The notes beneath the pieces are model-generated. The model had not been told where the DNA came from. It worked only from the letters and a program-made list of their open reading frames with translations, and ran no database searches. A DNA stretch of 64,000 bases from Streptomyces canus (lineage in GTDB: Bacteria; Actinomycetota; Actinomycetes; Streptomycetales; Streptomycetaceae): contig NZ_JAUSWW010000001.1 in NCBI RefSeq assembly GCF_030815415.1, positions 10,292,001 to 10,356,000 of the forward strand, written 5' to 3'. Positions 25,767 through 34,895 of the stretch are shown piece by piece. A program made the translations under genes and the position numbers. Every line of letters begins with the position of its first letter. The first letter of the stretch is position 1.

Positions 25767-28700
25767 TCACTTCCCGTAGTACGCGTTGTAGATCGAAATC
25801 GTTGACTTGTTGCCCTTCTTGTCGGCGATCTTGGCGTGGAACGAGATGCCCTTGCCCTTGGCCGGGTTGGTGGCCGCGATCTTGCCGTTCTTGATGGTGA
25901 CCTTCTTCCAGGTCTGCCCGTCGTCGTACGACACGTACACCGCCAGGGACTTCAGATTGCTGCTTGCTGCCGAGCCCTGGACGGTCACCGGGACGGAGAC
26001 CTTCTTGTCCGCCGGCACCCTGCCGTCCAGGCCAACGGCCGCGTCGAAGCGGAGCGAGGACGCGGGCAGTTTGGCCAGGTCGGCCTTCTTGGAGCGGAAG
26101 GTCCAGCTGGCGTCGACGCGGGTGGAGGCCGCGGCGACCTTGACGCTGCGCTTGACCGAGGTGGTCAGCTTGTACGCGGCGTCACCGGCCGGGACCTCGA
26201 AGACGCCGGCCCCCTCCAGTGGGTCGCTGTTCGAGCCGACCTTGGCGCCGTTGCGGTAGAGGGTCGTGGTGACTGACGAGTAGAGCGAGGAGCCGACGTG
26301 GGTCTGTCCGTCGGCGAACAGCGGCAGGGAGCCGTAGATGTCGTTGCCGTCGCGGTAGAGGCCGAGGTCTGGGCCGATGCGCGGGCCGAAGACCGCTGTG
26401 TTGAAGGTCTTCTTGTAGCTCGTGGCAGCCTTGAAGGTCTGCGGGGTGCCGAGCGGGTAGAAGGCCTCGACGATCGGGAAGCCGTTCTCGTCGAGCCCGC
26501 CGTGCTGCTCGAATTCGAGTCTCCACTTGACTCCGCCCGCGGTGGACAGGCGCAGCGTGCGCGTGCCGGGCAGCTTCTGCTGGACCCCGGGCGCAAAGGT
26601 GCTTGTACTGCCGGGCAGCTCGCCCCAGGCGTAGACCACGCCCTTCTTGCCGCTTGACGAGGCGCCCAGACCGGTCTTCACCGTGGCCAGTTCACTCGCC
26701 TTGTAGTGCTTGGTGTAACCGGTGGCGAGCTGCTTGAGCTTGCCGCCGGCGAGGGTGTCGTACTCTGCGGCGGGCTTGACCCAGTGACCGCCCCACTGCT
26801 GGTACAGGGTGCCGTCGGTGATCTGCGGGCCGGCGTGCGCGGTACGGAAGTTGGCGTACGAGTCCAGCCACCAGCCGTACGAGTTGGTGCCGTCCGGCAC
26901 GCCGACGGTGTACAACGGCGTAGCGGCCCCTGACTTCGCCGCCGCGTCGGGCACGGTGATGTCCACCGGCTTTGTGTTGCGCGCGTCCACCGTGATCGTG
27001 GCCTTCTTGGTGATGCTCAGCTTCGGCTGCGTCACCCAGTCGAAGCCCTTGGCGGGGTCGTCCGGGTCGACATGGACGGCCGAGTTGAAGATGTAACCGC
27101 CCTTGGGGAAGCGGACCTTGACGGTGCCGGACTCGTCGTAGGGCGAGTACCACTTGTCCTGGGCGAGCCCGGTGACACCGTCCAGGCCGGCGCTGTAGTA
27201 CTTCGCCGGGTTGCCGTCACGGCCGATGAACTTCAGCGTGACGTCGTACGACTCCACCTCGCGCTGCACCGCCGCCGCCGTGCGTACGCTCTGTCCGCCG
27301 CCGGTCGCCGTCACATACGCGGAGTAGGCGCCGTCGAGCGTGCCGCCCAGCCTGGTGTTGACCGTGAGGTCGGCGGAGGCCGAGCTGCCCGCCGGGACCT
27401 TCAGCGTCTTGGTGCCGAGTGTGAAGAAACCGGCCGGTGCGGCCTGCCCCTTCGGGCCGGTACCCGTCACCGCAAGGGTCAGCGTGACGTCGGTCGTCCC
27501 GAGGTTCTTGTACGTGATCTTGTCGGTGACCGGGGTGTCGTCGGTGTGTGGCCACTGCTGGATGCCGAAGCTCACCGACGTCGGGTCGGCGATCACGGTC
27601 TGCTTGATGGCCTTGTCGACCTGGACGCGTCCTGAACCCTGCTGGAACGGCGTGTACTTGCCGTCTTTGGCGGAGCCGGTCAGCGCGCCCTTGAGCTCGG
27701 CATACGTCCAGTCGGGGTGCTGCTGCTTCAGGATCGCCGCGGCGCCCGCGACATGTGGGGTCGCCATCGAGGTACCCGAGATGCTCACATAGCCGGTCGG
27801 CTTCTCGCCGACCTCCTTGGCTATGACACTGCCCGGAGCCGAGGCCGCCGTGATGTCCACGCCGGGCGCGGTCACATCGGGCTTGATCTGCCCGTCGAGG
27901 CCGGGGCCCGCGCTGGAGAACGAGCCCAGCTTGTCGGTGTCGTCGACGGCGCCCACGGTGAGCGCCGCCTCCGCGCTGCCCGGGGAGCCGATGGTCTGCT
28001 CGCCGAGATCGCCGTCGTTGCCCGCGGCGATCGCGAAGAGGACGCCCTTCTCCTTGGACAACTTGTTGACCTGGGCTTCTAGCGGGTCGATGTCGAGGGT
28101 GTCCTCGCCGCCGAGGCTGAGGTTCACGACGTCGGCGCCCTGCTCGACCGCCCAGTCCATACCGGCGATGATGCCGGAGTCCTCGCCAAAGCCGTCGTCG
28201 CCGAGCACCTTGCCGTTGAGCAGCTTGGCGCCCGGTGCGACGCCCTTGTACTTGCCCGCCGACGTGGCACCCGTACCGGCCACGATGGACGCGACGTGCG
28301 TGCCGTGGCCGTACTTGTCGGTGGCGTCGGCGGCGGTGGAGAAGTTCTTCTCGGCGACGACCTGGTTCTTGAGGTCGTCGTGGGTGGCGTCGACACCGGT
28401 GTCCAGGACGGCGACCTTGATGCCCTTGCCGTCGTACCCGGCAGCCCACGCCGTGTCGGCGCCGATCTGCTTGACAGACTTGTCGAGGCTGGCCTTGCGG
28501 ACCCCGTCGAGCCATACGTGGGCTATGCCGGAGGCGGTTTTCGCGCCACCGGGCCGCGTGTCGGTGATGGCGGCCCACAGGTCGGGCGTGTCGCCCTTGG
28601 GCGTCAGTACCGCGTCCGCGTTCAGCGACTTGAGGGACCTGCGGACCTCGGTGTCGCCGGCTTCCCGGACGTCCGCCTTCGCCGCGGCGGCCGCGCCGCT

Positions 28701-29102
28701 GTAGCCGACGATCAGCTTGAGGCCCTGCTTCTGGGCCTTGCGGTTGGCCGACTTGTTGAGCTCGGTGACGTCGAAGAGCCGCGCGTCGAGCTTGCCGCCG
28801 GCTATCAGCCGGGCTGCGTCGGCCGGCACGACGAGGGTGTGCCCGTCGGTCTTGCGGATCTGGACGGGTATCCCCTCACGGCCCTTGACCCGCTCCAGGC
28901 CAAGGACACGGCCCTTGGCGTCGACGATGACACGGTCGCCGGTGATCAGGGTGACGCGGTGCTTGGGCGTGGTCTGTACGGCCTGGTCACCGGCCGTACG
29001 CTCGGCCTCCGCCGGCGCCGGGCTGGTCATGCCGGCTGCCAGAGCCACGGCTGCCGCCGTGGCGATCGTGGCCGCGCACGCTCTTTTCACTTGTCTGCGC
29101 AA
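25767..29102 (-). CDS. Secreted subtilisin-like serine peptidase (S8), large
   Basis: 1111 residues. A Sec signal peptide (KRACAATIATAAAVALAAGM, cleavage near residue 32) is followed by a propeptide of about 170 residues. The catalytic domain follows with Asp in VAVLDTGVDATHDDL, His in GHGTHVASIVAGT, the oxyanion Asn in FAIAAGNDGD and Ser in GTSMATPHVAGAA. The C-terminal 600 residues are several beta-sandwich domains, ending in GWRY-free IYNAYYGK without an LPXTG sorting signal, so the enzyme is released. It fits the extracellular proteases of Streptomyces that feed on protein. The gene stands alone with its own terminator. Confidence 0.92.
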   Translation of the reverse strand: MRRQVKRACAATIATAAAVALAAGMTSPAPAEAERTAGDQAVQTTPKHRVTLITGDRVIVDAKGRVLGLERVKGREGIPVQIRKTDGHTLVVPADAARLIAGGKLDARLFDVTELNKSANRKAQKQGLKLIVGYSGAAAAAKADVREAGDTEVRRSLKSLNADAVLTPKGDTPDLWAAITDTRPGGAKTASGIAHVWLDGVRKASLDKSVKQIGADTAWAAGYDGKGIKVAVLDTGVDATHDDLKNQVVAEKNFSTAADATDKYGHGTHVASIVAGTGATSAGKYKGVAPGAKLLNGKVLGDDGFGEDSGIIAGMDWAVEQGADVVNLSLGGEDTLDIDPLEAQVNKLSKEKGVLFAIAAGNDGDLGEQTIGSPGSAEAALTVGAVDDTDKLGSFSSAGPGLDGQIKPDVTAPGVDITAASAPGSVIAKEVGEKPTGYVSISGTSMATPHVAGAAAILKQQHPDWTYAELKGALTGSAKDGKYTPFQQGSGRVQVDKAIKQTVIADPTSVSFGIQQWPHTDDTPVTDKITYKNLGTTDVTLTLAVTGTGPKGQAAPAGFFTLGTKTLKVPAGSSASADLTVNTRLGGTLDGAYSAYVTATGGGQSVRTAAAVQREVESYDVTLKFIGRDGNPAKYYSAGLDGVTGLAQDKWYSPYDESGTVKVRFPKGGYIFNSAVHVDPDDPAKGFDWVTQPKLSITKKATITVDARNTKPVDITVPDAAAKSGAATPLYTVGVPDGTNSYGWWLDSYANFRTAHAGPQITDGTLYQQWGGHWVKPAAEYDTLAGGKLKQLATGYTKHYKASELATVKTGLGASSSGKKGVVYAWGELPGSTSTFAPGVQQKLPGTRTLRLSTAGGVKWRLEFEQHGGLDENGFPIVEAFYPLGTPQTFKAATSYKKTFNTAVFGPRIGPDLGLYRDGNDIYGSLPLFADGQTHVGSSLYSSVTTTLYRNGAKVGSNSDPLEGAGVFEVPAGDAAYKLTTSVKRSVKVAAASTRVDASWTFRSKKADLAKLPASSLRFDAAVGLDGRVPADKKVSVPVTVQGSAASSNLKSLAVYVSYDDGQTWKKVTIKNGKIAATNPAKGKGISFHAKIADKKGNKSTISIYNAYYGK

Positions 29103-29592
29103 GTCTCCCCCTGGAGGCTATCTGAGAACTTGTTGTCTTCCGGGTGTAATCACTGGGTTTCTGCTGGTCAGGCGTAAATCTGCCGCCGACCGCTTCGCCG
29201 TCGACGCGGTGTTCCTCATGTCGGCTCGTAAGGGCGAGGGTTCGCTTTCGCTCGTCCGCTCGGACCTGCCCTTCGCTTGTGGCGTGATGATGGCCCGTCG
29301 TGCCCTTGAGATTGACCAACTCGGCTCAGCACTCCCGCGTCACCGCAGACGCACCCGAGGCTGGGGACCGTCATCGGTCACAGGCCGGAGCGGTGACTGA
29401 CAACGGGCGCGTGCGGGAGGGGAACCGTCCTGGCCGCGGCGGGGACACGTCCAGCAACGGACATCGGTGGCAGGGCCTTTCAGTAGTGGCGAAGAGACGC
29501 GGCCAGCATGCCGGGACCTCGTTGACCGGATGCTGATCCAACCTGACCGGATGATCAGGAAGGTGGGCCGGCGCTGTGCGAGGCTGCACCGC

Positions 29593-29682
29593 ATGCGCAT
29601 CCTGGTGCTCGAAGACGAGGTGGACCTCGCTCACACCCCGCGCATCGGTCTGACCGCCGAGGGCTACAGCGTCGCCTTGCTC
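29593..29682 (+). pseudogene. Response-regulator N-terminus, truncated
   Basis: MRILVLEDEVDLAHTPRIGL is the first strand and helix of an OmpR-type receiver domain with its acidic pair (Glu7, Asp8). The gene stops after 30 residues at the IS256 remnant, before the phosphorylated Asp. The preceding 490 bases (29103-29592) hold no other gene. Confidence 0.65.
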
Positions 29683-29699
29683 ATGACGCAGCTGTCAAA

Positions 29700-30110
29700 C
29701 AAGTGGTGTAACTGGGTAGTTGGGGTTACTGACGGGCTGTCGGGCGGCCTTCGAAGGTGATGTCGAAGGCATTCAGCGCGGTCTTCCAGCGCATGGTCCA
29801 GCGGGCCTGGCCTTTGCCTGTGGGGTCGAGTGACATGATCGCCATGTGGAGGCATTCGACGCGGCTTGCTCGTTGGGGAAGGGTCCGCGGGCTTTCACCG
29901 CCCGGCGGATCCGCGCGTTCACCGACTCGATCGCATTCGTCGTGCAGACGATGCGGCGGATCTCGGTGTAGAGCCGCAGGAACGGAGTGAACTCCTCCCA
30001 GGCGTCTCCCACAGTTTCACGAGCGCCGGATATTTCCGGCCCCAGGCATCAGCGAACTCGGCGAACCGCTCCAGGGCCGCCTCCTCGGTCCGCTGCTGGC
30101 GCTGGAGCCG
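29700..30110 (-). pseudogene. IS256-family transposase, C-terminal fragment
   Basis: LERFAEFADAWGRKYPALVK, IRRIVCTTNAIESVNARIRR and KARGPFPNEQAA are the signature C-terminus of IS256/Mutator transposases, with the last catalytic Glu in AIESVN. The pieces lie in different frames, so at least two frameshifts are present (near 29860 and 30010). The N-terminal catalytic core is missing. Confidence 0.75.
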
Positions 30111-30111
30111 G

Positions 30112-30195
30112 CCTCCCGTCCGGCTGAGGCGGCCGACCGGTTGCGGATCGTGGACGGCACCCTGGTCCCGGTCCGTGACCGGCACGTGGGCTCCT
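30112..30195 (+). pseudogene. Short DDE-transposase remnant
   Basis: The plus strand reads ADRLRIVDGTLVPVRDRHVG, similar to the first Asp motif of IS5-like transposases (VDGTLVP). Only about 28 codons remain between the IS256 and acyl-CoA dehydrogenase fragments. Confidence 0.4.
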
Positions 30196-30204
30196 TGTCA
30201 TGGC

Positions 30205-30418
30205 AAGCGCCGGCGTAGGCAGGCGGGATGGTGATGCCGAACCAGCCGAGCTTGGCCATGATCTGGGGTAGCTTGCGCTCCACCTGGTGTGGGGCGGCCT
30301 CCATGCGCTCCACGCGTGCGGCGGCCTCGCCGGTGGCGAACGCTTCGACCTGCTCCCACAGCTGCAGGTGGGCAGTCGTCAGGAAGGGGGCCAGTGAGGC
30401 GGGTGGGGTGGTGGGCAT
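30205..30418 (-). pseudogene. Acyl-CoA dehydrogenase, N-terminal fragment
   Basis: From ATG 30418 the product starts PTTPPASLAPFLTTAHLQLW and reaches MAKLGWFGITIPPAYAGA, the N-terminal helical domain of acyl-CoA dehydrogenases. It is cut after about 70 residues by the transposase remnants. The 578 bases between this gene and the TIR protein start contain no gene that I can support. Confidence 0.6.
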
Positions 30419-30996
30419 ATCGTCTCCCTGTCCCTGGGCGGGGGGCGCCGAGTGGTGCGGTGCGCCCGGCCTCCCGGGCAGGCGGCCGTGGTGAGGATGA
30501 GGTGGGGTTGGCGCAGGCTCAGTGCGCGGGCGCTCTGGCAGCCAGGTGCTATCTCTAGCCCTGCTGTCCAAGATTTCTCTTGTTTGTGTGGCACGTGATG
30601 CAGCTGGCTGAGCAGGGAAGTTAGCGGCGGTGAGGCGACATGGCGTGAGAGATAGTCGTGACAAGTCGTGCAAACGCGCAGGACATCTTGGTGCGGGTTC
30701 CGTTGGAGATTTGATCTTGTTTGGGATGGAGGAGATCGCCCTCTCCAGCGAGTACGGGCAGCGCCTATTTCCCTCAGGCGAGCCTCCGGCCGCCGACCCC
30801 GCGATACCGCCGTGTCCCGCCCGTCTTGCCCGCAGCGGTATCGGATCCGCCGCTACGGCGAGCCACGCTGGTCTTGGATCCGGTGCCGTGGGCCAGTCCG
30901 CCCCCGCCGTGGACGGAGGACCGTGAAGACCAGGTCCCGGCTGGCTTCTGCCCCCTACGCTGGAACGCAGCACGGAGCGTGGTTTCGGGGGACACG

Positions 30997-33464
30997 ATGA
31001 ACGCGATCGAGGGGTCCGGCACGGCATCTGACGGTACGTCGGACCGGCGCTGGTTCATCAGTCATGCGGGGGCGGACCGGGCGTGGGCCGAGTGGGTCGG
31101 ATGGCAGCTCCTGGACGCGGGCTATCAGGTGGAGCTGGACTACTGGGACTGGGGTGCGGGCGACAACTTCGTGCTGAAGATGAACGCCGCCCTCGCGCAT
31201 GGTCGGCTGCTTGCCCTGTTCTCCCCGGCGTATTTCGAGCCGGAGCGGTTCACGACGCCGGAGTGGACGGCGATGGTGGCGATGCGGGAGAAGATCACCC
31301 CGGTCCGGGTGGCCGAGGTGGAGGCTCCGGCGATTCTGCGTCCGCTGCTGAGCCGGGATCTGTTCGGTCTGAGCCCGGTAGAGGCGCGCAGGGTGTTGCT
31401 GGGGGCGGTCGACGGCCCGTCCCGGCCGGATACGGAGCCGCCCTTCCCCGGCTCGGGTGACATGTTGCGGCAAGTCGGAGCCAGCGGCCCCCGCCTGCCT
31501 GGGAGTCTGCCGCGGGTGTGGAATGTGCCGGCACGGAACGCGGCTTTCACCGGCCGGGACGGCATGTTGGTCAGGGTGAGGGAAGCGCTGGCGTCCGGGC
31601 AGCGGGTGGCGGTGCGGGCCCTGCACGGCCGCGGTGGCGTCGGAAAGACCCAACTCGCCATCGAGTACGGCCACCGGTTCGCGGGAGAGTACGAACTGGC
31701 CTGGTGGATCGCGGCGGAAGATCCGGCGCTGATCCCCGACCAGCTCGCCGCTCTCGCCGCCCGGATCGGGGCTGCACCGGGCGGTACGGTGCCCGTCGAG
31801 GCGGTGCAGTTGCTGCTGGGGGAGTTGCGGACCCGCTCGCGCTGGCTGCTGGTGTTCGACAACGCCGAAGAGCCCGACGCTCTCGCGGCGTTCCTTCCGG
31901 GCGGTTCCGGGCATGTGCTGATCACTTCCCGCAACCCGCACTGGAACAGCTACGCCGTACCCCTGGACGTCGACACTCTCTCCCGCACCGAATCCGTGGC
32001 GTTGCTGCGCGCTCAGGGCGCCGTTCTCACCGATGCGGACGCCGATGACATCGCCGCCACCTTGGACGACTTGCCGCTCGCGCTGGCGCAGGGTGCCGCG
32101 CTGTTGACCCGGGGTTTGTCACCGGCGGATCTGAAGGAGGAGCTGGCGGCGAGCCTGGTGGCGGTGATGGCTCAGGCCACCCGCCCGGATACCCGACAGC
32201 GTTGGCCGCGCAGGTCCGCCTGACCCGCATCCGTCTGGAGACAGACCACCCCGGTGCCGGGGCGGTTGTGGATGCGCTGGCCCTGCTGGCCCCTGAACCC
32301 TTCCCCCTCACCAGCTGCGCTGGCCACCTCCCCGACCCGACGTCCCACCTCCTGGGGGAGACGGTGGGTTCGCGGCTGGTAGCGGTGGGTGCGGTGGAAG
32401 CGATTGCCCGGCATAGCCTGGCCCGGGTTCAGAACGGCACTCTGCAACTGCACCGCCTGACCCAGGAGATGCTCGCGGGCCAGATGACCAGCCAGGAACA
32501 CGACCAGGCGATGGCCGATGCCGAAGCACTCCTTGCCGCGGTCTATCCCGGCCGCCCAGACGAGCCGCAGTTCTGGCCGGCCTGGCAGGTCCTGCTCCCG
32601 CACGCCCTGGCCATCGACCCCACCCGGCTCACCACCAGCCGGGGCCGAGCCCTGGTGGCGGATGCGTGCTGGTATCTGATGGACCGCGGGCAGGCCCGCC
32701 CGGCCCGGGAGCGGCTGCAACTGCTGTACGACGCCTGCTTGCAGCAACTGGGCCCCGACCACACCGACACCCTGGAGGCCGCCCACAACCTGGCCCGCGC
32801 CTATGACGAAACCCAGGACCACGAGCGCGCCCGCGCCCTGGACGAAGACACTCTCGCCCGCTTCCGACGCCTCCACGGCGACGACCACCCCGGCACCCTG
32901 GTCAGCGCCCGCAGCCTAGCCGTCCGGCTGTGGGCGCTGGGACGGCATGAGGAAGCCCTCGCCCTGGACGAGAAGACGTTGGAGGTGCAGCGTCGGGTGT
33001 GGGGGGCGGAGCACCCGTACACACTGCTCACGGCGACGGGACTGGCCGTCGAGTTGGCGTCCGTGGGCCGGGTAGAGGATGCGCTGGTGTTGGAGGAGGA
33101 GACGTTAGAGCGTCGGCGTCGGGTATTGGGCGAGGATCATCCGGACACGCTGCTCACGGCGTCGAACCTGGCTATCCGGTTGGCGGATGTGGGTCGGGTC
33201 GAGGAAGCGGTGGTGTTGGGAGAGGGGACGTTGGAGGTGCAGCGTCGGGTGTTGGGGTCGGAGCATCCGAACACGCTGGACACGGCGCACAGCCTGTCCG
33301 TCCGGTTGGCGGAGGTGGGTCGGGGGGAGGAGGCGTTGGTGTTGGGGGAGGAGACATTGGAGGCGCGGCGTCGGGTGGTAGGGCCGGAACACTCTGACAC
33401 CCTGCAGTCCGTCGAATTGTTGGAGTGGTTGGAGCGACAACGAGCTGATGGAAGGGAGGATTAA
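30997..33464 (+). pseudogene. TIR-NB-ARC-TPR protein (bacterial NLR-like), split by a one-base frameshift
   Basis: From ATG 30997 the protein has a TIR-like domain (RWFISHAGADRAWAEWVGWQ ... LDYWDWGAGDNF, residues 12-150), an NB-ARC ATPase (Walker A HGRGGVGKTQLA, Walker B WLLVFDNAEEP, ITSRN sensor) and then, after a shift, a winged-helix region and at least five 42-residue TPRs of the kinesin-light-chain type (LGPDHTDTLEAAHNLARAYD, LGSEHPNTLDTAHSLSVRLA). The first frame ends at 32223. The second is open from about 32190. One extra C in the CCC run at 32192-32194 would restore DTPTALAAQVRL without any gap. Such proteins sense phage or other signals and can deplete NAD through TIR; related Streptomyces proteins act in FxSxx-COOH systems. 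No FxSxx peptide gene was found nearby. Confidence 0.8.
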
Positions 33465-33589
33465 ATCCCCCGGTACGCCGGCTCTGTAACGTTCACCAGC
33501 GCATGCCCAGGGCATTGAGGGCCCCACGGCATTCAGGGCTGAGCTTGGCCGCCCGGCGGCGTGCGTGGGAGATAGACGAGCCCAGCCCA

Positions 33590-33870
33590 AGCAGATGTAC
33601 GGCGCCGATCCGTCGAGGCTGTTCGTGGCGGGCAGTTCCGCCGGCTCCAACCTGGCGGCCCTGTGCGCGCTCACGCCGAACGCCCCGGTGTTCCAGCCCG
33701 GATTCGAGTCGGCCGACACCTCGGTCACCGCGGCGATCTGCCTCTACGGCTCTACGGCCACTACTTCGGCGATCCGCCGGACGAGCCGCCCCGATCCAGC
33801 CCCAGGGATACATCCGCCCCGGTGCGCCGCCATTCCTCATCGCCCACGGCACTGACCTCGTGGGCGGAAC
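33590..33870 (+). pseudogene. Alpha/beta hydrolase (HSL-type) remnant
   Basis: QMYGADPSRLFVAGSSAGSN contains the GxSxG nucleophile elbow (GSSAG) of fold-3 hydrolases. It continues to TSVTAAICLYG, then shifts frame; GYIRPGAPPFLIAHGTD, with the conserved HGxxD before the catalytic Asp loop, lies in another frame. Start and C-terminus are missing. The 500 bases that follow (33871-34370) show no gene. Confidence 0.55.
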
Positions 33871-34370
33871 GGACCGGGCCGAGCACTGGGTCGATGGCCA
33901 ACGTGGCTGCGGCTGCGCTTGTCATGATGCCTCCCAGGGATGGGCCCCGCACGGTCGGGGCGCTGCACCCAGCACACCGCGCGACGCGCCCGGTGGTGGT
34001 CGTCAACCATCGTGCTGTGCAAGGCATTTGCACGTCGTGCAAGCCGCCTCGACGGCACCTCCCAGCGCCCGTACCGTGGGAGGCACCCGGTCGTGCAGTG
34101 TGGGAGGGGCCAAGTGCCCGTTGACCCGCTCTGGAACACCCCCAAGGCGCGCGGGTCGGGGGGCCGTCCTCGCGGCCGCGAGGGGTGAGAAAGCCGGACG
34201 CCGCGCGAACCGGCCGCGAGGACAAGGTCCGGGCTGCCGCGGCTCTCCCTGCGGGAGGCGGCCCCGTCCGCAAGAAGACGCCTGCTCCTTCGTGGGCCGA
34301 CGCCCAGCACGCCGGCAAGCTGCAGATGACGGAAGCACCCCTCGAGGCCAGGATGCCGAGTGACGCGTTG

Positions 34371-34724
34371 TCAGGAGGGGTGGAGTTCGACGACGACGCG
34401 GTAGCTCGCCGGTTCTGAGGTGATGTGCAGGTCGGGATCGTCGAACATGCGCTGCAGCGAGGCATGCCACTCGGGACTGTCGGTGGCCTTGTCGAGCGCG
34501 GTCCCCGACGTCCACTCCGCGATGTGGACGAAGCGGGTCTCCGGGCCTTCGGTGAGGGGCCGGTGCAGGCGGGAGCGGACAAAGCCGGGCTGGGCCGCCA
34601 TGATCCGGGCGTTCTCCTGGTACACGACGGTGAAGTGGTCGGCTTCGTCCGTCGGCATGATGTAGCTCTTGATGACGGTGACAGGCCTGTCGGTGCTGGT
34701 CTTCGATGTGAGGGAATGGTTCAT
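34371..34724 (-). CDS. Antibiotic biosynthesis monooxygenase (ABM) superfamily protein
   Basis: 117 residues from ATG 34724. VIKSYIMPTDEADHFTVVYQ, MAAQPGFVRSRLHRPL and FVHIAEWTSGTALDKATDSP match the ferredoxin-like ABM fold, in which a dimer oxidises small aromatic molecules or heme, often without a cofactor. The length is typical. No pathway genes flank it, so the substrate is unknown. Confidence 0.75.
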   Translation of the reverse strand: MNHSLTSKTSTDRPVTVIKSYIMPTDEADHFTVVYQENARIMAAQPGFVRSRLHRPLTEGPETRFVHIAEWTSGTALDKATDSPEWHASLQRMFDDPDLHITSEPASYRVVVELHPS

Positions 34725-34895
34725 GCCCCTATTGACCGACGACGCCTCGCGTCTGTGACCGGTGGGCGGGTGCCGAAGTGAGCGCTCGAGTCGATGCGGG
34801 CGGAACAAGCAAGGTGGTGGCCCTCATGCGGGGCTGCCCGACGGCACTTCGCGTGAGGGGCCCTCTGGGGTCGGTCAACTACCGGGAAGGCAGGG

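Noticed and set aside
27309..27335. CGTCACA-N16-CGTC inside the S8 peptidase gene, plus strand
   Set aside because: It fits the classical ECF41 pattern but lies antisense in the middle of a long gene with no start codon behind it; a chance match is more likely.
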